Source: Bradyrhizobium centrolobii
Lineage (GTDB): Bacteria > Pseudomonadota > Alphaproteobacteria > Rhizobiales > Xanthobacteraceae
Assembly (NCBI RefSeq): GCF_001641635.1
Contig: NZ_LUUB01000045.1
Location: forward strand, 1 to 64,000
Reading direction: 5' to 3'
DNA length: 64,000 nucleotides
Each line of letters begins with the position of its first letter. Position 1 is the stretch's first letter. A program made the position numbers and the translations under genes. This document shows, piece after piece, positions 1 to 9,625 of this stretch. The notes beneath the pieces were generated by a model. It did no database searches. It was given only the letters and a program-made list of their open reading frames with translations, and was not told the DNA's origin.

Positions 1-502
1 TGGCGTGCGCCGTGATAAGGCGGCGCTTTCCAGTGGGTGCAAGCCCCACCCGGCAAACGCTCCAGCCGGAAGCAACCGGAGCAGCTATGGAGGTGACGAA
101 GTGGCTGAAGCCTTCGGATAGCGTGTCACGATATACGGTGACCGCGCGAGTGTGCAGGCCGTAACGCGAGTGAACGCCGAGCAAGCCTCGAAAAGGACGA
201 TGCACAGGCCGACCTGACGGCCATATCAGGGAAGGCTGACACGACTGGGGCGAAGTGAGCGAAGCAATACCTCCAGTCGCTGTGCCGGGGTAGTGGCGAC
301 GGCATGTACACAAGGAAAGCGTACGCAACACGGGAGGCCCCACGACGTGGTCAGGGATGACCAACCGGACGCCCGCGAGGGATAGGCCGGGCGCCGTGGG
401 GATGCGGAGGGGTTCGTAGTACCGGTGAAACCGGGTAACGCCGGGGGAGGGAAGGGACCTCAGTTCAAGACGAACGCAAAGACGTGGTGAGGGACCTGGG
501 GA

Positions 503-1834
503 TTGGGCAACCTATCAACTCCGAAGAGTGTTCAGAAACTGCAGACGGCGTTGCACGCGAAAGCGAAGGCAGAAGCTGGCTACCGCTTCTACGCCCTGTA
601 CGACAAGATCAGCCGGGAAGACATCTTGGCCCATGCCTATGCCCAATGCCGCTCCAACAAGGGCGCACCGGGCGTGGACGGTCAGGACTTCGCGGACATC
701 GAGGCGTATGGGGTGCAGCGGTGGCTTGGCGAACTGGCGCTTGCGCTCAGGCAGGAGACGTATCGACCGGACCCTATCAGAAGAGTGTACATACCGAAGG
801 CCAATGGCAAACTCAGGCCATTGGGCATCTCGACCTTGCGTGATCGGGTCTGCATGACCGCAGCGATGCTGGTGCTGGAACCGATCTTCGAGGCCGATCT
901 TCCACCAGAGCAGTATGCCTACCGTCCCGGGCGAAATGCCCAACAGGCGGTGGTCGAGGTGGAAGCGCAGCTGTTCCGTGGTCACCCGGAAGTCGTCGAC
1001 GCCGACCTCGCGGACTACTTCGGGAGCATTCCGCATACCGACCTTCTCAAGTCGGTGGCGCGCCGGATCATGGATCGGCGCGTGCTGCATCTGATCAAGA
1101 TGTGGCTGGAGTGTCCCGTGGAGGAAACCGACGATCGAGGACGAAAGACACGGACGACCGAGGCCCGGGACAACCGGCGCGGCATCCCGCAAGGCTCACC
1201 CATCTCACCACTGCTGGCTAACCTCTACATGCGCCGGTTTGTGCTGGGATGGAAGATGCTCGGGCTGGAGCGAAGCCTCGGCTCTCGTATCGTGACCTAC
1301 GCCGACGATCTCGTAATCCTGCGCAGGCGGGGCAAAGCTGAAGAGGCCTTGCGACAACTGCGCAGGATCATGGGAAGGCTGAAGCTGATGGTCAACGAGG
1401 AGAAGACACGAATCTGCAAGGTGCCGGAAGGAGAGTTCGACTTCCTGGGTTACACGTTCGGGCGGATGTACTCAGCGAAAACCGGCCAGGCGCGCCTGGG
1501 GTACCGGCCATCGCGCAAGAGCATCAAACGCGTGATCGAAAGCATTCACACGGTCACCGCCCGATCAGGAACTTGGCAAGAGACCACGGAGCTCGTAGGC
1601 CAGTTGAACCGCACGCTGCGCGGATGGGCGAACTACTTCAAAGTAGGCACCGTCACCAAAGCGTATCGGGCGCTCGACAACTACGCGGCTGCGCGGTTGC
1701 GCCGGTGGTTGCGCTTCAAGCACAAGGTCAGGCGACGCAGGGGCGGGACCTATCCACTCTCGCACCTCTATGGGTACTTCGGGCTCGTACGCCTAACCGC
1801 GCTTGGGCGCGACATGCCGTGGGCGAAGGCTTGA
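503..1834 (+). CDS. ltrA: group II intron reverse transcriptase/maturase
   Basis: This is the intron-encoded protein, 443 residues from a TTG start. It assists intron splicing and copies the intron RNA into DNA. The N-terminal RT0/RT1 region has the GAPGVDG motif, followed by palm-domain motifs including [18 protein letters not shown]. The catalytic YADD is at about residues 266-269, and the maturase (X) region has the [12 protein letters not shown] signature. There is no HNH endonuclease domain after the maturase and DNA-binding region, so it is an endonuclease-minus type that probably primes from replication intermediates. The reading frame is intact. The start is uncertain because there is no early in-frame ATG; the TTG follows a purine-rich stretch. 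Confidence 0.9.
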   Translation: MGNLSTPKSVQKLQTALHAKAKAEAGYRFYALYDKISREDILAHAYAQCRSNKGAPGVDGQDFADIEAYGVQRWLGELALALRQETYRPDPIRRVYIPKANGKLRPLGISTLRDRVCMTAAMLVLEPIFEADLPPEQYAYRPGRNAQQAVVEVEAQLFRGHPEVVDADLADYFGSIPHTDLLKSVARRIMDRRVLHLIKMWLECPVEETDDRGRKTRTTEARDNRRGIPQGSPISPLLANLYMRRFVLGWKMLGLERSLGSRIVTYADDLVILRRRGKAEEALRQLRRIMGRLKLMVNEEKTRICKVPEGEFDFLGYTFGRMYSAKTGQARLGYRPSRKSIKRVIESIHTVTARSGTWQETTELVGQLNRTLRGWANYFKVGTVTKAYRALDNYAAARLRRWLRFKHKVRRRRGGTYPLSHLYGYFGLVRLTALGRDMPWAKA

Positions 1835-1846
1835 AGTCTTGTCCGA

Positions 1847-1879
1847 GAGCCGGATGCGGGAAATCTGCCTGTCCGGTTC
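1847..1879 (+). other. group II intron domain V
   Basis: This is the catalytic hairpin of the intron. GAGCCGGA (1847-1854) pairs with TCCGGTTC (1872-1879) with one G-U wobble. The AGC catalytic triad sits in the 5' strand, and an inner stem is capped by a GAAA-type loop. It lies 13 bases after the reverse-transcriptase stop codon, the usual position. Confidence 0.85.
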
Positions 1880-1920
1880 GATGAGCGGGATGTGGAAACG
1901 GAGCCAAGGGTGAACCACTA

Positions 1921-2326
1921 AGGCACCGCCAGACGAAAGAGGCGGCAAACAGATATGTTCAGCCTACCGCCACCGCGCCACATCTCGACTCTACCCTTCG
2001 CTTCATTTACTGCGGTTGCACAAGAGCGGTCGCTATCGGAGCGAAGCGGACATGGACGAAGATTCGTGAGTACGCGCCCGTGAGCACCCCGGTGTGACAT
2101 GACATCAGGGATCGAGGCCTACGCAATCAGGTTGAGCGAACGTTAACCAGAAATTACTTCTGCTTGTATCGCCACGACTGCGCAATCGAAATTTACTCGC
2201 CTTTAGATCGATCACGTCTAAAGCGATGGATATTCGCATCGCGTGATGCAGGTCAAAAAAGCAAATTATGCGAGACCGCTCACGTCAAGCTGTAGCGCGG
2301 TTCATTGCGTGACGCCGGAAAAGACA
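1921..2326. other. intergenic region after the intron
   Basis: No convincing gene is present. A short inverted repeat (CCGCC near 1926, GGCGG near 1942) may be the end of intron domain VI or a hairpin in the flanking exon. The stretch around 2015-2075 resembles non-coding sequence that recurs between genes in Bradyrhizobium. A minus-strand frame crosses it but has no ribosome-binding site or family resemblance. Confidence 0.4.
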
Positions 2327-3844
2327 ATGACGACAAACGCCGACGTTGCGCCTGACCTCGCTGTCAAGGTCAGAGCGTTTGCGGAGCGGTGCCACCCACT
2401 CGGCGTGCTGCTCTTGCTGGCGGTGGCAGTCCGGCTGCCGCTCGCTTTCTGGCCAAACATCAATCATCCCGACGAGATATTTCAGTATCTGGAACCGGCC
2501 TGGCGTCTGCTGGGGCACGACGGGATCGTTACCTGGGAATGGCGAGACGGCATTCGGAGCTGGTTCTTGCCCACCTTGTTCGCGGGACCGGTCGTCTTGG
2601 GTGACCGGCTGGCGCCGGGTGGAGCTGGCGCCTTCATCGTGCCTCGCGCGGCTGTCGGACTTGCGTCGCTATCGATCGTCGTCAGTGCCTGGTTCTTCGG
2701 GGCGCGGGTCTCGCGAATGCACGCGATCGTTGCGGCTTTGGTCGCCGCGATCTGGTTTGAGATCGTCTACTTCGCGCCACACACACTGAGCGAACCTTTG
2801 ACCACGGCCCTGATCGCGCCGGCGGCCTTGCTGCTGACAGGCGACCTCTCGTGGAAGCGGCTCGCCGTCGGCGGCGCGCTGCTCGCCCTCGCCTTTGTCT
2901 GGCGCTTCCAGTATGCGCCGGCCATGGCGGTGTTCGCGCTTGGGGCGTGTTGGAGGCAGTGGCGAAATGCGATTCCGCTGGTCAGTGGAGGGCTTCTCGT
3001 TCTGGCGCTGGCTGCCATGGTCGATGTCGCCTACGGGGTCGCACCTTTCGAATGGCTGATCCTGAACATCGAACAGAACCTGCTGCATGACCGGGCATCC
3101 GAATTCGGAGTAGCCCCGGCCATGGCCTACCTCTACGAGCTCTTGATTATCTGGTCGGGAGCAACGCTGCTGTTGCTCTGCGCGCTTCGGCGTGGCTGGC
3201 GCCACGCTCCGCTGCTCATCGTCGCGGCGGTCGTGAATATCGCCTTTCATAGCGCGATCCAGCACAAGGAATATCGCTTCATATTCCTGTCGGTCGTCCT
3301 GCTCATCATCGCTGCGGCGCTTGGCTCTGCCGATTGGGGCCAGATGCTGCGCGCGAGGCCCGCATGGCGCCGTTGGGCGCTGCCGATCATCGCCGGCGGC
3401 TGGGTGCTGCTTTCGCTCGGGCTCGCCGATACGACGAAACTGATGCAAGACAATTGGATGCGTGGCACGGGGGCGGCTCGACTGGCCGCGGACCTGCGCG
3501 CCGATCCCGAACTCTGCGGTCTGGCACTCTACGTCACGTCCTACCACTTGCTGCCCGGGAGCGAGCGATTGGCCCGCGGCGAACCTCTATACGCATTTCA
3601 TCCCGAGGATCCTCTGGCCACGGGACGCCTTCCGGTCTTGGTGAAGAAGAACGAACAGGCGTTTAACCGCATCATTGCCCCGCCGAGTTCGGCGAGCGAG
3701 CTGCCTGCGGATTTTTCACAGCGCAGCTGCGCGAGCATGGGTGATGACGGCATTGCCTGCATCTTTGCGCGCAGCGGGGCCTGCGACGCAACGTCCGCAA
3801 CGCCCTTTGAGATCAACGACGTCCTCGTCCGCCTCAATTATTAG
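2327..3844 (+). CDS. polytopic membrane mannosyltransferase-like protein
   Basis: The product of about 505 residues is an integral membrane protein with roughly ten hydrophobic segments. The segment HPDEIFQYLEPAWRL near residues 47-61 sits in the first extracytoplasmic loop. It matches the signature of the Alg9/PIG-B (Glyco_transf_22) family of lipid-linked-sugar mannosyltransferases. Such enzymes transfer a hexose from a polyprenyl-phosphate donor on the outer face of the membrane; the substrate here is unknown. The ATG at 2327 was preferred to 2243 because GGAAAAG precedes it at a good distance while 2243 has no ribosome-binding site. The gene stands alone. Confidence 0.7.
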   Translation: MTTNADVAPDLAVKVRAFAERCHPLGVLLLLAVAVRLPLAFWPNINHPDEIFQYLEPAWRLLGHDGIVTWEWRDGIRSWFLPTLFAGPVVLGDRLAPGGAGAFIVPRAAVGLASLSIVVSAWFFGARVSRMHAIVAALVAAIWFEIVYFAPHTLSEPLTTALIAPAALLLTGDLSWKRLAVGGALLALAFVWRFQYAPAMAVFALGACWRQWRNAIPLVSGGLLVLALAAMVDVAYGVAPFEWLILNIEQNLLHDRASEFGVAPAMAYLYELLIIWSGATLLLLCALRRGWRHAPLLIVAAVVNIAFHSAIQHKEYRFIFLSVVLLIIAAALGSADWGQMLRARPAWRRWALPIIAGGWVLLSLGLADTTKLMQDNWMRGTGAARLAADLRADPELCGLALYVTSYHLLPGSERLARGEPLYAFHPEDPLATGRLPVLVKKNEQAFNRIIAPPSSASELPADFSQRSCASMGDDGIACIFARSGACDATSATPFEINDVLVRLNY

Positions 3845-3853
3845 CTCCCGCCA

Positions 3854-4100
3854 ATGTCCGAGTTGGGGCACGAGCGGCAATACGCCTTCTTGAGTGCACG
3901 CCCTGGCATCGGGTCTCCTGCTACGGCGAGACCGCAGATCGCCGTACGGCGACCGCCGCTCGGGCGGCGTGTTCCGTCGGATGACTTCAACCACTACGGC
4001 TGTACTTTCAGCCCTGCACCCGTCCAGGCAAGCCTCTCGCGCCTGCCCGCAGCCGCCGCTGTCCAACTCTGGACCGACTTCGGTGTTATTGAACCAAGAT
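3854..4100. other. intergenic spacer with a repeat-like segment
   Basis: No supported gene. The segment beginning near 3854 resembles the short recurring intergenic sequences found in Bradyrhizobium genomes, whose spurious translation starts with MSELGHER or similar. It contains a GC-rich inverted stretch around 3940-3970. Classification as a dispersed repeat is from recollection, not from a second copy in this window. Confidence 0.3.
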
Positions 4101-4128
4101 CGGCGGGAGGACGACTCACACGATGAAA

Positions 4129-4142
4129 GTGATCTAGATCAC
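4129..4142. promoter_or_regulatory. CRP/FNR-family operator, perfect palindrome
   Basis: GTGATCTAGATCAC is a perfect 14-base palindrome. With its flanks it differs at only two positions from TGTGATCTAGATCACA, the well-known high-affinity half-site arrangement for CRP. It lies about 62 bases before the start of the DUF2147 gene, where an activator or repressor of that gene would bind. A cAMP-receptor-like regulator is more likely than FixK, whose half-sites begin TTGA. Confidence 0.65.
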
Positions 4143-4203
4143 GTTTTGCGATCGGGCCGAGGCGTAAGCGTCGGTGCGGGGACCACCTGCTCAGGAGATG
4201 GAA

Positions 4204-5019
4204 ATGAGGAAGCTGTTGGCCACGGCCGCATTCCTTTTGGCGAGCACCGCTGCTCAGGCGCAGTACACCTTCGAATATGGCGGTCGCACCATCCGCATCG
4301 ATCCCGACCGCGGCACGGTTTCGATCCCCGGCGTCTATGACAACACCGGCCACGGCAAGGCCAAGAAGGCCAAGAAGAACGAGGCGAAGCCGGATCAGCA
4401 GACGCCGCAGCAAGCCAAGGTCGATCCGCAGCCGTCGGCCGCTCCGGCGCCGGCCCCTGCTCCCGTCGCAGCGCCGCCAGCGGCCGAGCAGGCTCCAGCA
4501 CCTGCGCCCGCTGCAGCAGCGCCGCCTCCGGCGCCAACCGCTCCGCCGGCTGCGCCACCGACAACGACCGCGACCAATGCGCCGGCCGATACCGCCGTGC
4601 TGCCGCCCCCGGCACCCGCCCCGGTCGAGCAGCAGGCCGCCCCTGCGGTAGCGCCACCGCCGGCCCCGACTGTGGCCGCCGCGCCACCGGCGCCCACAGC
4701 CGCACCGACGCGCGATCTCAATTCGCCGCTCGGCGTCTGGCTCACGGAGGAGAAGGAAGGCAAGGTCCGCATCGAGCAATGCGGCACCAATCTCTGCGGC
4801 TATTCGGTCGACGCCAAATCGAGCCAGAACGGCGAGCAGGTGCTGATCAACATGAAGCCCGGCAAGGACCAGAAATGGTCCGGCCGCATCCTCGATCCCA
4901 ACACCGGCTCGACCTACGACTCCACCATCGCGATGAAGGGCACGGACCGATTGCGCGTGCAGGGCTGCGCCTTCGGCGGCATGTTCTGCGGCGGCCAGAC
5001 CTGGACGCGCTTGAACTAG
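4204..5019 (+). CDS. periplasmic DUF2147 protein with a long Pro/Ala linker
   Basis: A 271-residue exported protein. MRKLLATAAFLLASTAAQA is a clear signal peptide, followed by a short domain with YTFEYGGRTIRID and a lysine-rich patch. A proline/alanine-rich low-complexity linker spans roughly residues 70-175. The C-terminal 95 residues (SPLGVWLTEEKEGKVRIEQC onward) match DUF2147, a small lipocalin-like domain of unknown function, with paired cysteines. AGGAG six bases upstream fixes the start at 4204 rather than 4174 or 4198. The linker suggests that the domain reaches through the periplasm, perhaps through peptidoglycan. The palindromic CRP-type site upstream suggests catabolite or cAMP-type control. 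Confidence 0.75.
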   Translation: MRKLLATAAFLLASTAAQAQYTFEYGGRTIRIDPDRGTVSIPGVYDNTGHGKAKKAKKNEAKPDQQTPQQAKVDPQPSAAPAPAPAPVAAPPAAEQAPAPAPAAAAPPPAPTAPPAAPPTTTATNAPADTAVLPPPAPAPVEQQAAPAVAPPPAPTVAAAPPAPTAAPTRDLNSPLGVWLTEEKEGKVRIEQCGTNLCGYSVDAKSSQNGEQVLINMKPGKDQKWSGRILDPNTGSTYDSTIAMKGTDRLRVQGCAFGGMFCGGQTWTRLN

Positions 5020-5046
5020 GGCCGACTGCCATTCTGAAACCTCATG

Positions 5047-5125
5047 ACGTCATTCCGGGGCGGCTCGCAGAGCCGAACCCGGAATCTCGGGCTTCCACAA
5101 TGCGCGATTGCGTATCGGGATTCAC
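5047..5125. repeat. partial copy of the 104-bp palindromic repeat
   Basis: CGTCATTCCGGGGCG followed by a hairpin and GAACCCGGAATCTCG corresponds to the left half of the complete element at 31251-31354. The right terminal repeat is missing. The rest of 5020-5385 holds no gene; I see only the spacer and presumed promoter for the ABC transporter operon. Confidence 0.7.
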
Positions 5126-5385
5126 CAACCTGAAGAGAACCGCTGAAATCAGGCTGGCTATGAGAGCGGCACGTGATTGGCCCGCACTCGCTGCTACAGA
5201 GCGCCGCGTGCCGTGGGGCTTGATCAAACTGAATTGAATAACCGGCGAAGTTCGCGGGCCTCGCTTCTGCTGGTTCCTGATTGACAAGCAATTCCGCTTT
5301 GGCAAAGTCGTGGGCTTGGGGACGGCGATCTCCCCATGAGGCGACATGCCCAAGCATCGCGTCCGGATTCTGAGAAGGACGCAGC

Positions 5386-6132
5386 ATGTCAACCGTCAAC
5401 GACAGGCCTTCGCCACACCGTTCAGCACCTTTGCTGGGCGTGAGAAATCTGACCAAGCGCTACGGAAGCGACGGCGCCGCTATCGACGGTGTGACGTTCT
5501 CTGCTGTTGCGGGTGAAATCCTTGGCATCATCGGTCCAAACGGCGCCGGCAAGACGACGCTGCTGGAAGCCATTGCCGGACTCCTCCCGGTGAATTCAGG
5601 CGACGTCTCTTGGCGCGGAGAGCCGTTGCACGCAGGCCGTCGACGTGACGTCTTGTTCTACCTGCCTGATGGCGTCCGTCCATACCAAGACCAGTCGGCA
5701 CAGCAGGTCGTGTCGTTTGTCGCCAACGTCTTTCAACGGTCAGATGCAGACATCCGGTCGACGATCGAAGCACTCGGGTTACGGCCGGTGCTTCGAAAGC
5801 GGGTACACGCTCTATCAAAGGGCTATGCCCGACGCCTGATGCTGACCATCGGACTGCTTGCGCCGCATGATCTGTTGTTGATGGACGAGCCGTTTGACGG
5901 ATTTGATTTGCGGCAGACGCGCGATGTCATGGGCGTACTGCGTCGCGAGACGGCCCGCGGACGCACGCTGATCCTCTCCATTCATCAGTTGGCGGATGCC
6001 GAACGGGTCTGTGACCGCCTCATCCTGCTCTCGGCTGGGCAGGTGCGCGGGTCCGGAGGACTTGCGGAACTGCGTGTGCAGACGGGACTGCCGAACGGCT
6101 CGCTGGAGGATATCTTCCTTGCGCTCACATGA
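5386..6132 (+). CDS. ABC transporter ATP-binding protein
   Basis: This 248-residue ATPase powers the adjacent permease at the inner membrane. Walker A GPNGAGKTT is at about residues 50-58. The signature motif is LSKGY near 143, a variant of LSGGQ, and Walker B LLLMDEP runs to about 169 with the catalytic glutamate replaced in context by EPFDGFD. The H-loop histidine is in LILSIHQ. The length and the LSKGY motif are typical of ABC-2 type exporters of the NosF/GldA/CcmA kind. It is the first gene of a block that runs to 12025, with the permease starting eight bases after its stop. Confidence 0.9.
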   Translation: MSTVNDRPSPHRSAPLLGVRNLTKRYGSDGAAIDGVTFSAVAGEILGIIGPNGAGKTTLLEAIAGLLPVNSGDVSWRGEPLHAGRRRDVLFYLPDGVRPYQDQSAQQVVSFVANVFQRSDADIRSTIEALGLRPVLRKRVHALSKGYARRLMLTIGLLAPHDLLLMDEPFDGFDLRQTRDVMGVLRRETARGRTLILSIHQLADAERVCDRLILLSAGQVRGSGGLAELRVQTGLPNGSLEDIFLALT

Positions 6133-6139
6133 GGCATAC

Positions 6140-7495
6140 GTGCCGCCGACCGCACCGATCGGTCCGCTGCTCGCAAAGGAGCTTCGCGAGATCACGGCCG
6201 GGCGAGCACTTTGGACGATGTTGCTGCTGGTCTGTCCGCTCGTCGGATACAGCTTCGCCCAGGCAGTCTCGCTCTACAGCGAATCAAGTGCCCCTGCCCT
6301 GCAGTCGCCAGTTCTGGCAACGAGCCTGTCACCGCTTGATGGAATCCTGGTCCCGACATTCGGCTCGTTCTATGTCGCGGTGACGTTGTTGTTCCCCTTC
6401 GTGGCGATCCGGGTGCTGGGCCAGGAGAAGGAAAGTGGCGCGTTGAGCTTGCTCGTTCAATTTCCGTACCGACCCTCGACCCTGATCGCAACGAAGTTCT
6501 GTGCTGTGCTGGCAGCCTGGCTCGTGGTGAGCATACCTGCGCTTTCTGCGCTGCTCGCGTGGGCAATATTGGGCGGCCATCTGGCTGCGTCGGAGACGCT
6601 GAACCTTCTGTTCGGTCATCTGCTCTACGGTGGCCTGGTGGGCGCCATTGGGCTGTTCGCCGCGGTTATCTCCGACAACTCGGCTACGGCCGCCATCATC
6701 GCGCTCGCAGTCACGATCGGATCGTGGGTGCTGGATTTCACACTCGCGGGCCGCTCGGGCCTGTCGGCTTGGCTTGCCCAATTGTCGCTAACGCAGACAC
6801 TGCGGCCCTTTGAGCAGGGACTTCTCTCGACGGGCCTCGTGCTGAGAATAGTGGCCGTCATTGGTGCGCTCGCTGCGCTGACGGTTGTCTGGCTCCCTCC
6901 CGGTACGCCGGTGCGAACGAAAATCATCCGCTCTGTGTCTTGTGTGCTTGTGGTCGTCGTTGCGCTCACCGTCGCAGCGCAGGTCAGGGCGTCGGTGGAT
7001 CTCAGCGAGGATCGTCGCAACTCGTTTTCGTCAGCAGATGAACGCTTGCTCGCGACACTTCGGCGGCCCTTGATCATCAGGATCAATCTAGCCGCTGAGG
7101 ACCCTCGTTATATCGATCTTCGACGGAACGTTCTCGGGAAGCTCGAGCGCGCCCTACCTGACGTCACCGTCGTTCTCGCGAACGAGCGGCCCAACGTTGC
7201 GAATCCGTCAGATGCCTATGGCCAGATCGAATATGTCTACGGTGATCGAAGCGACCTAAGTCGCTCCACCAGCCCGCGTGAGATACTGCCGCTGCTATAT
7301 GCGCTCGCGGGCGTGCAGCCGCCGGCGCCCAGCGTGGGCGAAGAGTATCCCGGTTATCCTTTGGTCGCTAGCGCGGACGCGATGCTGCTCTGGTTTTTCG
7401 GCGGCTTGCCGCTCTTGATCGTGCTCGCCTGGCGACACATTCGCCGGCTCCCTCCAGACAAAGGCTCTCGCATTCATCAAGGAGTTAAGCCATGA
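6140..7495 (+). CDS. ABC-2 type permease
   Basis: The partner permease of about 451 residues starts at GTG with GAGG five bases upstream. Six hydrophobic segments fill residues 20-280, including one near residue 25 (WTMLLLVCPLVGYSFA). A large hydrophilic extracytoplasmic region (about 285-400) follows, with a last membrane span near the C-terminus. This arrangement resembles NosY or GldF/GldG-type ABC-2 permeases. The large external loop could contact the LamG-like protein encoded next. The substrate is not evident. The stop overlaps the next start (ATGA), so the two are translationally coupled. Confidence 0.8.
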   Translation: MPPTAPIGPLLAKELREITAGRALWTMLLLVCPLVGYSFAQAVSLYSESSAPALQSPVLATSLSPLDGILVPTFGSFYVAVTLLFPFVAIRVLGQEKESGALSLLVQFPYRPSTLIATKFCAVLAAWLVVSIPALSALLAWAILGGHLAASETLNLLFGHLLYGGLVGAIGLFAAVISDNSATAAIIALAVTIGSWVLDFTLAGRSGLSAWLAQLSLTQTLRPFEQGLLSTGLVLRIVAVIGALAALTVVWLPPGTPVRTKIIRSVSCVLVVVVALTVAAQVRASVDLSEDRRNSFSSADERLLATLRRPLIIRINLAAEDPRYIDLRRNVLGKLERALPDVTVVLANERPNVANPSDAYGQIEYVYGDRSDLSRSTSPREILPLLYALAGVQPPAPSVGEEYPGYPLVASADAMLLWFFGGLPLLIVLAWRHIRRLPPDKGSRIHQGVKP

Positions 7496-8217
7496 GTGTC
7501 CGCCAGAAAATCGGAGTAGTCATCCTCTTGGCAATCGGTTGTGCGGCGCTAGCGCTGCCCAGCTTGAACGCAGAACCAATCAAGATTGACCTCTCGAATG
7601 AAACCGTGGGCGGAGAGCCAAAATCACTCGTGCCAGTGGTGGGCTTCTGGAGGATCGAGGAGGACGCCGGCAAGAAGGTGCTCACGGTCGATGGCCGCCA
7701 GTGGAAGGAAGGGCAATCGTCAGCAGGCATCGCCGACAAGGCACGTGCGCTCTACGGGGAACGGTATGCAGAATTCCTCGATCGCGTGCAGGCATACGCC
7801 TATTATCCGTACGTGGTTGCGCCGAAGGTAGAGAATTTCACCAATGGTGAAATTTCGGTGCGCTTTGAAGGCTTGTCCGGTCGCATTGATCAGGGCGCCG
7901 GCATTCTCTTTAACCTCAAGCCCAACGGGGACTACCTGACAGTCCGCGCGAACTGTCTAGAGAACAATATCGTGCTGTGGAAGTTCGAGAACGGCAAGCG
8001 CTCTTCCGTCAAATGGGTACGCAATACACCGACCGCGACGCGGCAGTGGCACGACCTCAAAATCCGCGTCAACGGCACGAAGGTGGAAGGCTATCTGGAT
8101 GGCAAGCTCTATTTGGAGCACACGCTGACTCAACCTGTCTCCGGTCGGATCGGGCTTTGGTCGAAGGCCGACAGCCACATGTATTTCGCGGATTACACCG
8201 TAGCTGCCGGCAATTGA
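7492..8217 (+). CDS. exported LamG/concanavalin-like domain protein
   Basis: A 241-residue protein with an N-terminal signal peptide (KIGVVILLAIGCAALALPSL). The beta-rich C-terminal domain has repeated motifs typical of the DUF1080/LamG concanavalin fold, such as GAGILFNLKPNGDYLTVRA, WHDLKIRVNGTKVEGYLDG and GRIGLWSKADSHMYFADYTV. This fold binds glycans or acts as a lid in keto-disaccharide hydrolases; no catalytic residue can be assigned. It overlaps the permease stop by four bases and is probably the periplasmic accessory of this transporter. Confidence 0.7.
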   Translation: MSVRQKIGVVILLAIGCAALALPSLNAEPIKIDLSNETVGGEPKSLVPVVGFWRIEEDAGKKVLTVDGRQWKEGQSSAGIADKARALYGERYAEFLDRVQAYAYYPYVVAPKVENFTNGEISVRFEGLSGRIDQGAGILFNLKPNGDYLTVRANCLENNIVLWKFENGKRSSVKWVRNTPTATRQWHDLKIRVNGTKVEGYLDGKLYLEHTLTQPVSGRIGLWSKADSHMYFADYTVAAGN

Positions 8218-8299
8218 ATGAGGCACCGGCGCCGCTCTCGCGTGGCGCGCCCGCGAGTGCGTGGGTGCCTGCAACCGGACTGTTGGAGGCACTGCGCGA

Positions 8300-9625
8300 A
8301 TGAACGTTAGGTCAGATACCACTCAGAACGTGGAACTGCGGCTAAAGCCGCGGTCCATAATCGTGTTGCTGTTCAGTGCACGCGCGGCGCGCGGGCTTGG
8401 TGACGGCTTTGCCACGATCCTTCTGCCGGCTTACCTCGTCGAACTGGGTTACTCCCCTTTCCAGATCGGCGTGGTCGCCACCGGTGCCCTGCTGGGGACC
8501 GCGATCCTCACGCTGGGCGTCGGTTGGCTGGGATCTCATCGCGACTTGCGCACACTCTTATTCTTGAGCGCGCTCGCGATGATGCTGACGGGTCTGACGT
8601 TTCCGTTTGCCGAGGTTTTTCCGGTCATTTTGGTCCTGGCCTTTGTCGGAACGATCAATCCCTCGCCGGGCGATATCGGGATCTTCGTGCCGCTCGAGCA
8701 CGCACTGCTGGCAAGTGCGAGCGATCAGAAACGGACGCAGGTCTTTGCCCGCTATAGCCTGATTGGCGGACTCTCGACTGCGGCGGGCGCCTTGGTAGCC
8801 ACGGCGCCCGACCTTCTTGTTTCGTCTGACATGCCAAGGCTCGCTGCCCTGAAGTCCATGTTTTTCGTCTATACCACCCTTGGTCTCATCGGCGCAGTCC
8901 TCTATCGACTGCTACCAGAATCCTCACCCGCAATAGACACACGACCGGAGGCTTCCGTTCTTGGTCCCTCGCGACAAGTTGTCTACCGGCTTGCAGCTCT
9001 CTTCAGTGTTGATGCGTTTGCCGGGGGCTTTGCCGTTCAATCGCTTGTCGCTTTGTGGCTGTTCGAGCGCTTCGATCTCTCGCTTTCGAGCGCAAGCCTC
9101 TTCTTTTTCTGGTCCAACACGCTTTCGGCCTTTTCCTATCCGCTCGCCGCAAGACTGTCGCAGCGATTTGGGCTGGTCAACACAATGGTCTTCACACACA
9201 TCCCCTCAAGCGTCTGCCTGATCGCGGCCGCTCTCATTCCGAACCTGACGGTCGTACTGATCCTGCTTTCGATCCGGGCGGCGCTGTCGCAGATGGATGT
9301 CCCGACACGCACCTCCTACGTTATGGCGGTTGTCACACCCGAGGAACGCCCGGCGGCCGCCAGCGTGACCGCAGTCCCGCGCAGCCTTGCCTCCGCAATC
9401 AGTCCGAGCGCGGCTGGCGCGATGCTCGATACGGCATTTTCGGGACTCCCGCTCGTGATCTGCGGCGCTCTCAAGATCGCCTATGACATCACACTGCTGC
9501 TGTCGTTCCGTCACATCAAACCGCCCGAAGAAGCCGAAGGGGCGGTCGAGCGGTCGATCGGGAGGACTGGGCAGACTTCGAGGTTCGGCGCGTTCAACAG
9601 CGGAGAGTGGGATGACAGTCGATAG
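8300..9625 (+). CDS. MFS transporter
   Basis: A roughly 440-residue major facilitator superfamily protein with twelve predicted membrane spans. The N-terminal half has an RGLGDGFATILLPAYLVELG segment. The loop between helices 2 and 3 carries GWLGSHRDLRTLL, a form of the conserved MFS motif A (G-x3-D-R). A longer cytoplasmic loop separates the two six-helix halves near residues 205-225. The ATG at 8300 follows GGAGG by ten bases and was preferred to 8261. It is co-directional with the ABC genes 82 bases upstream. The substrate is unknown. Confidence 0.85.
   Translation: MNVRSDTTQNVELRLKPRSIIVLLFSARAARGLGDGFATILLPAYLVELGYSPFQIGVVATGALLGTAILTLGVGWLGSHRDLRTLLFLSALAMMLTGLTFPFAEVFPVILVLAFVGTINPSPGDIGIFVPLEHALLASASDQKRTQVFARYSLIGGLSTAAGALVATAPDLLVSSDMPRLAALKSMFFVYTTLGLIGAVLYRLLPESSPAIDTRPEASVLGPSRQVVYRLAALFSVDAFAGGFAVQSLVALWLFERFDLSLSSASLFFFWSNTLSAFSYPLAARLSQRFGLVNTMVFTHIPSSVCLIAAALIPNLTVVLILLSIRAALSQMDVPTRTSYVMAVVTPEERPAAASVTAVPRSLASAISPSAAGAMLDTAFSGLPLVICGALKIAYDITLLLSFRHIKPPEEAEGAVERSIGRTGQTSRFGAFNSGEWDDSR

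Larger units (their letters stand above)
5..1920 (+). mobile_element. group II intron (retroelement)
   Basis: A group II intron occupies the left edge. The 5' boundary is placed at GTGCG (5-9), which fits the GUGYG consensus, and is followed by a structured 5' region of about 490 bases. The intron-encoded reverse transcriptase lies at 503-1834 and a recognisable domain V at 1847-1879. The 3' end is uncertain: domain VI should finish within roughly 40-80 bases after domain V, so 1920 is an estimate. The left flanking exon is outside the window, so the interrupted site cannot be named. Group II introns of this type self-splice and retrohome by target-primed reverse transcription. Confidence 0.85.
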
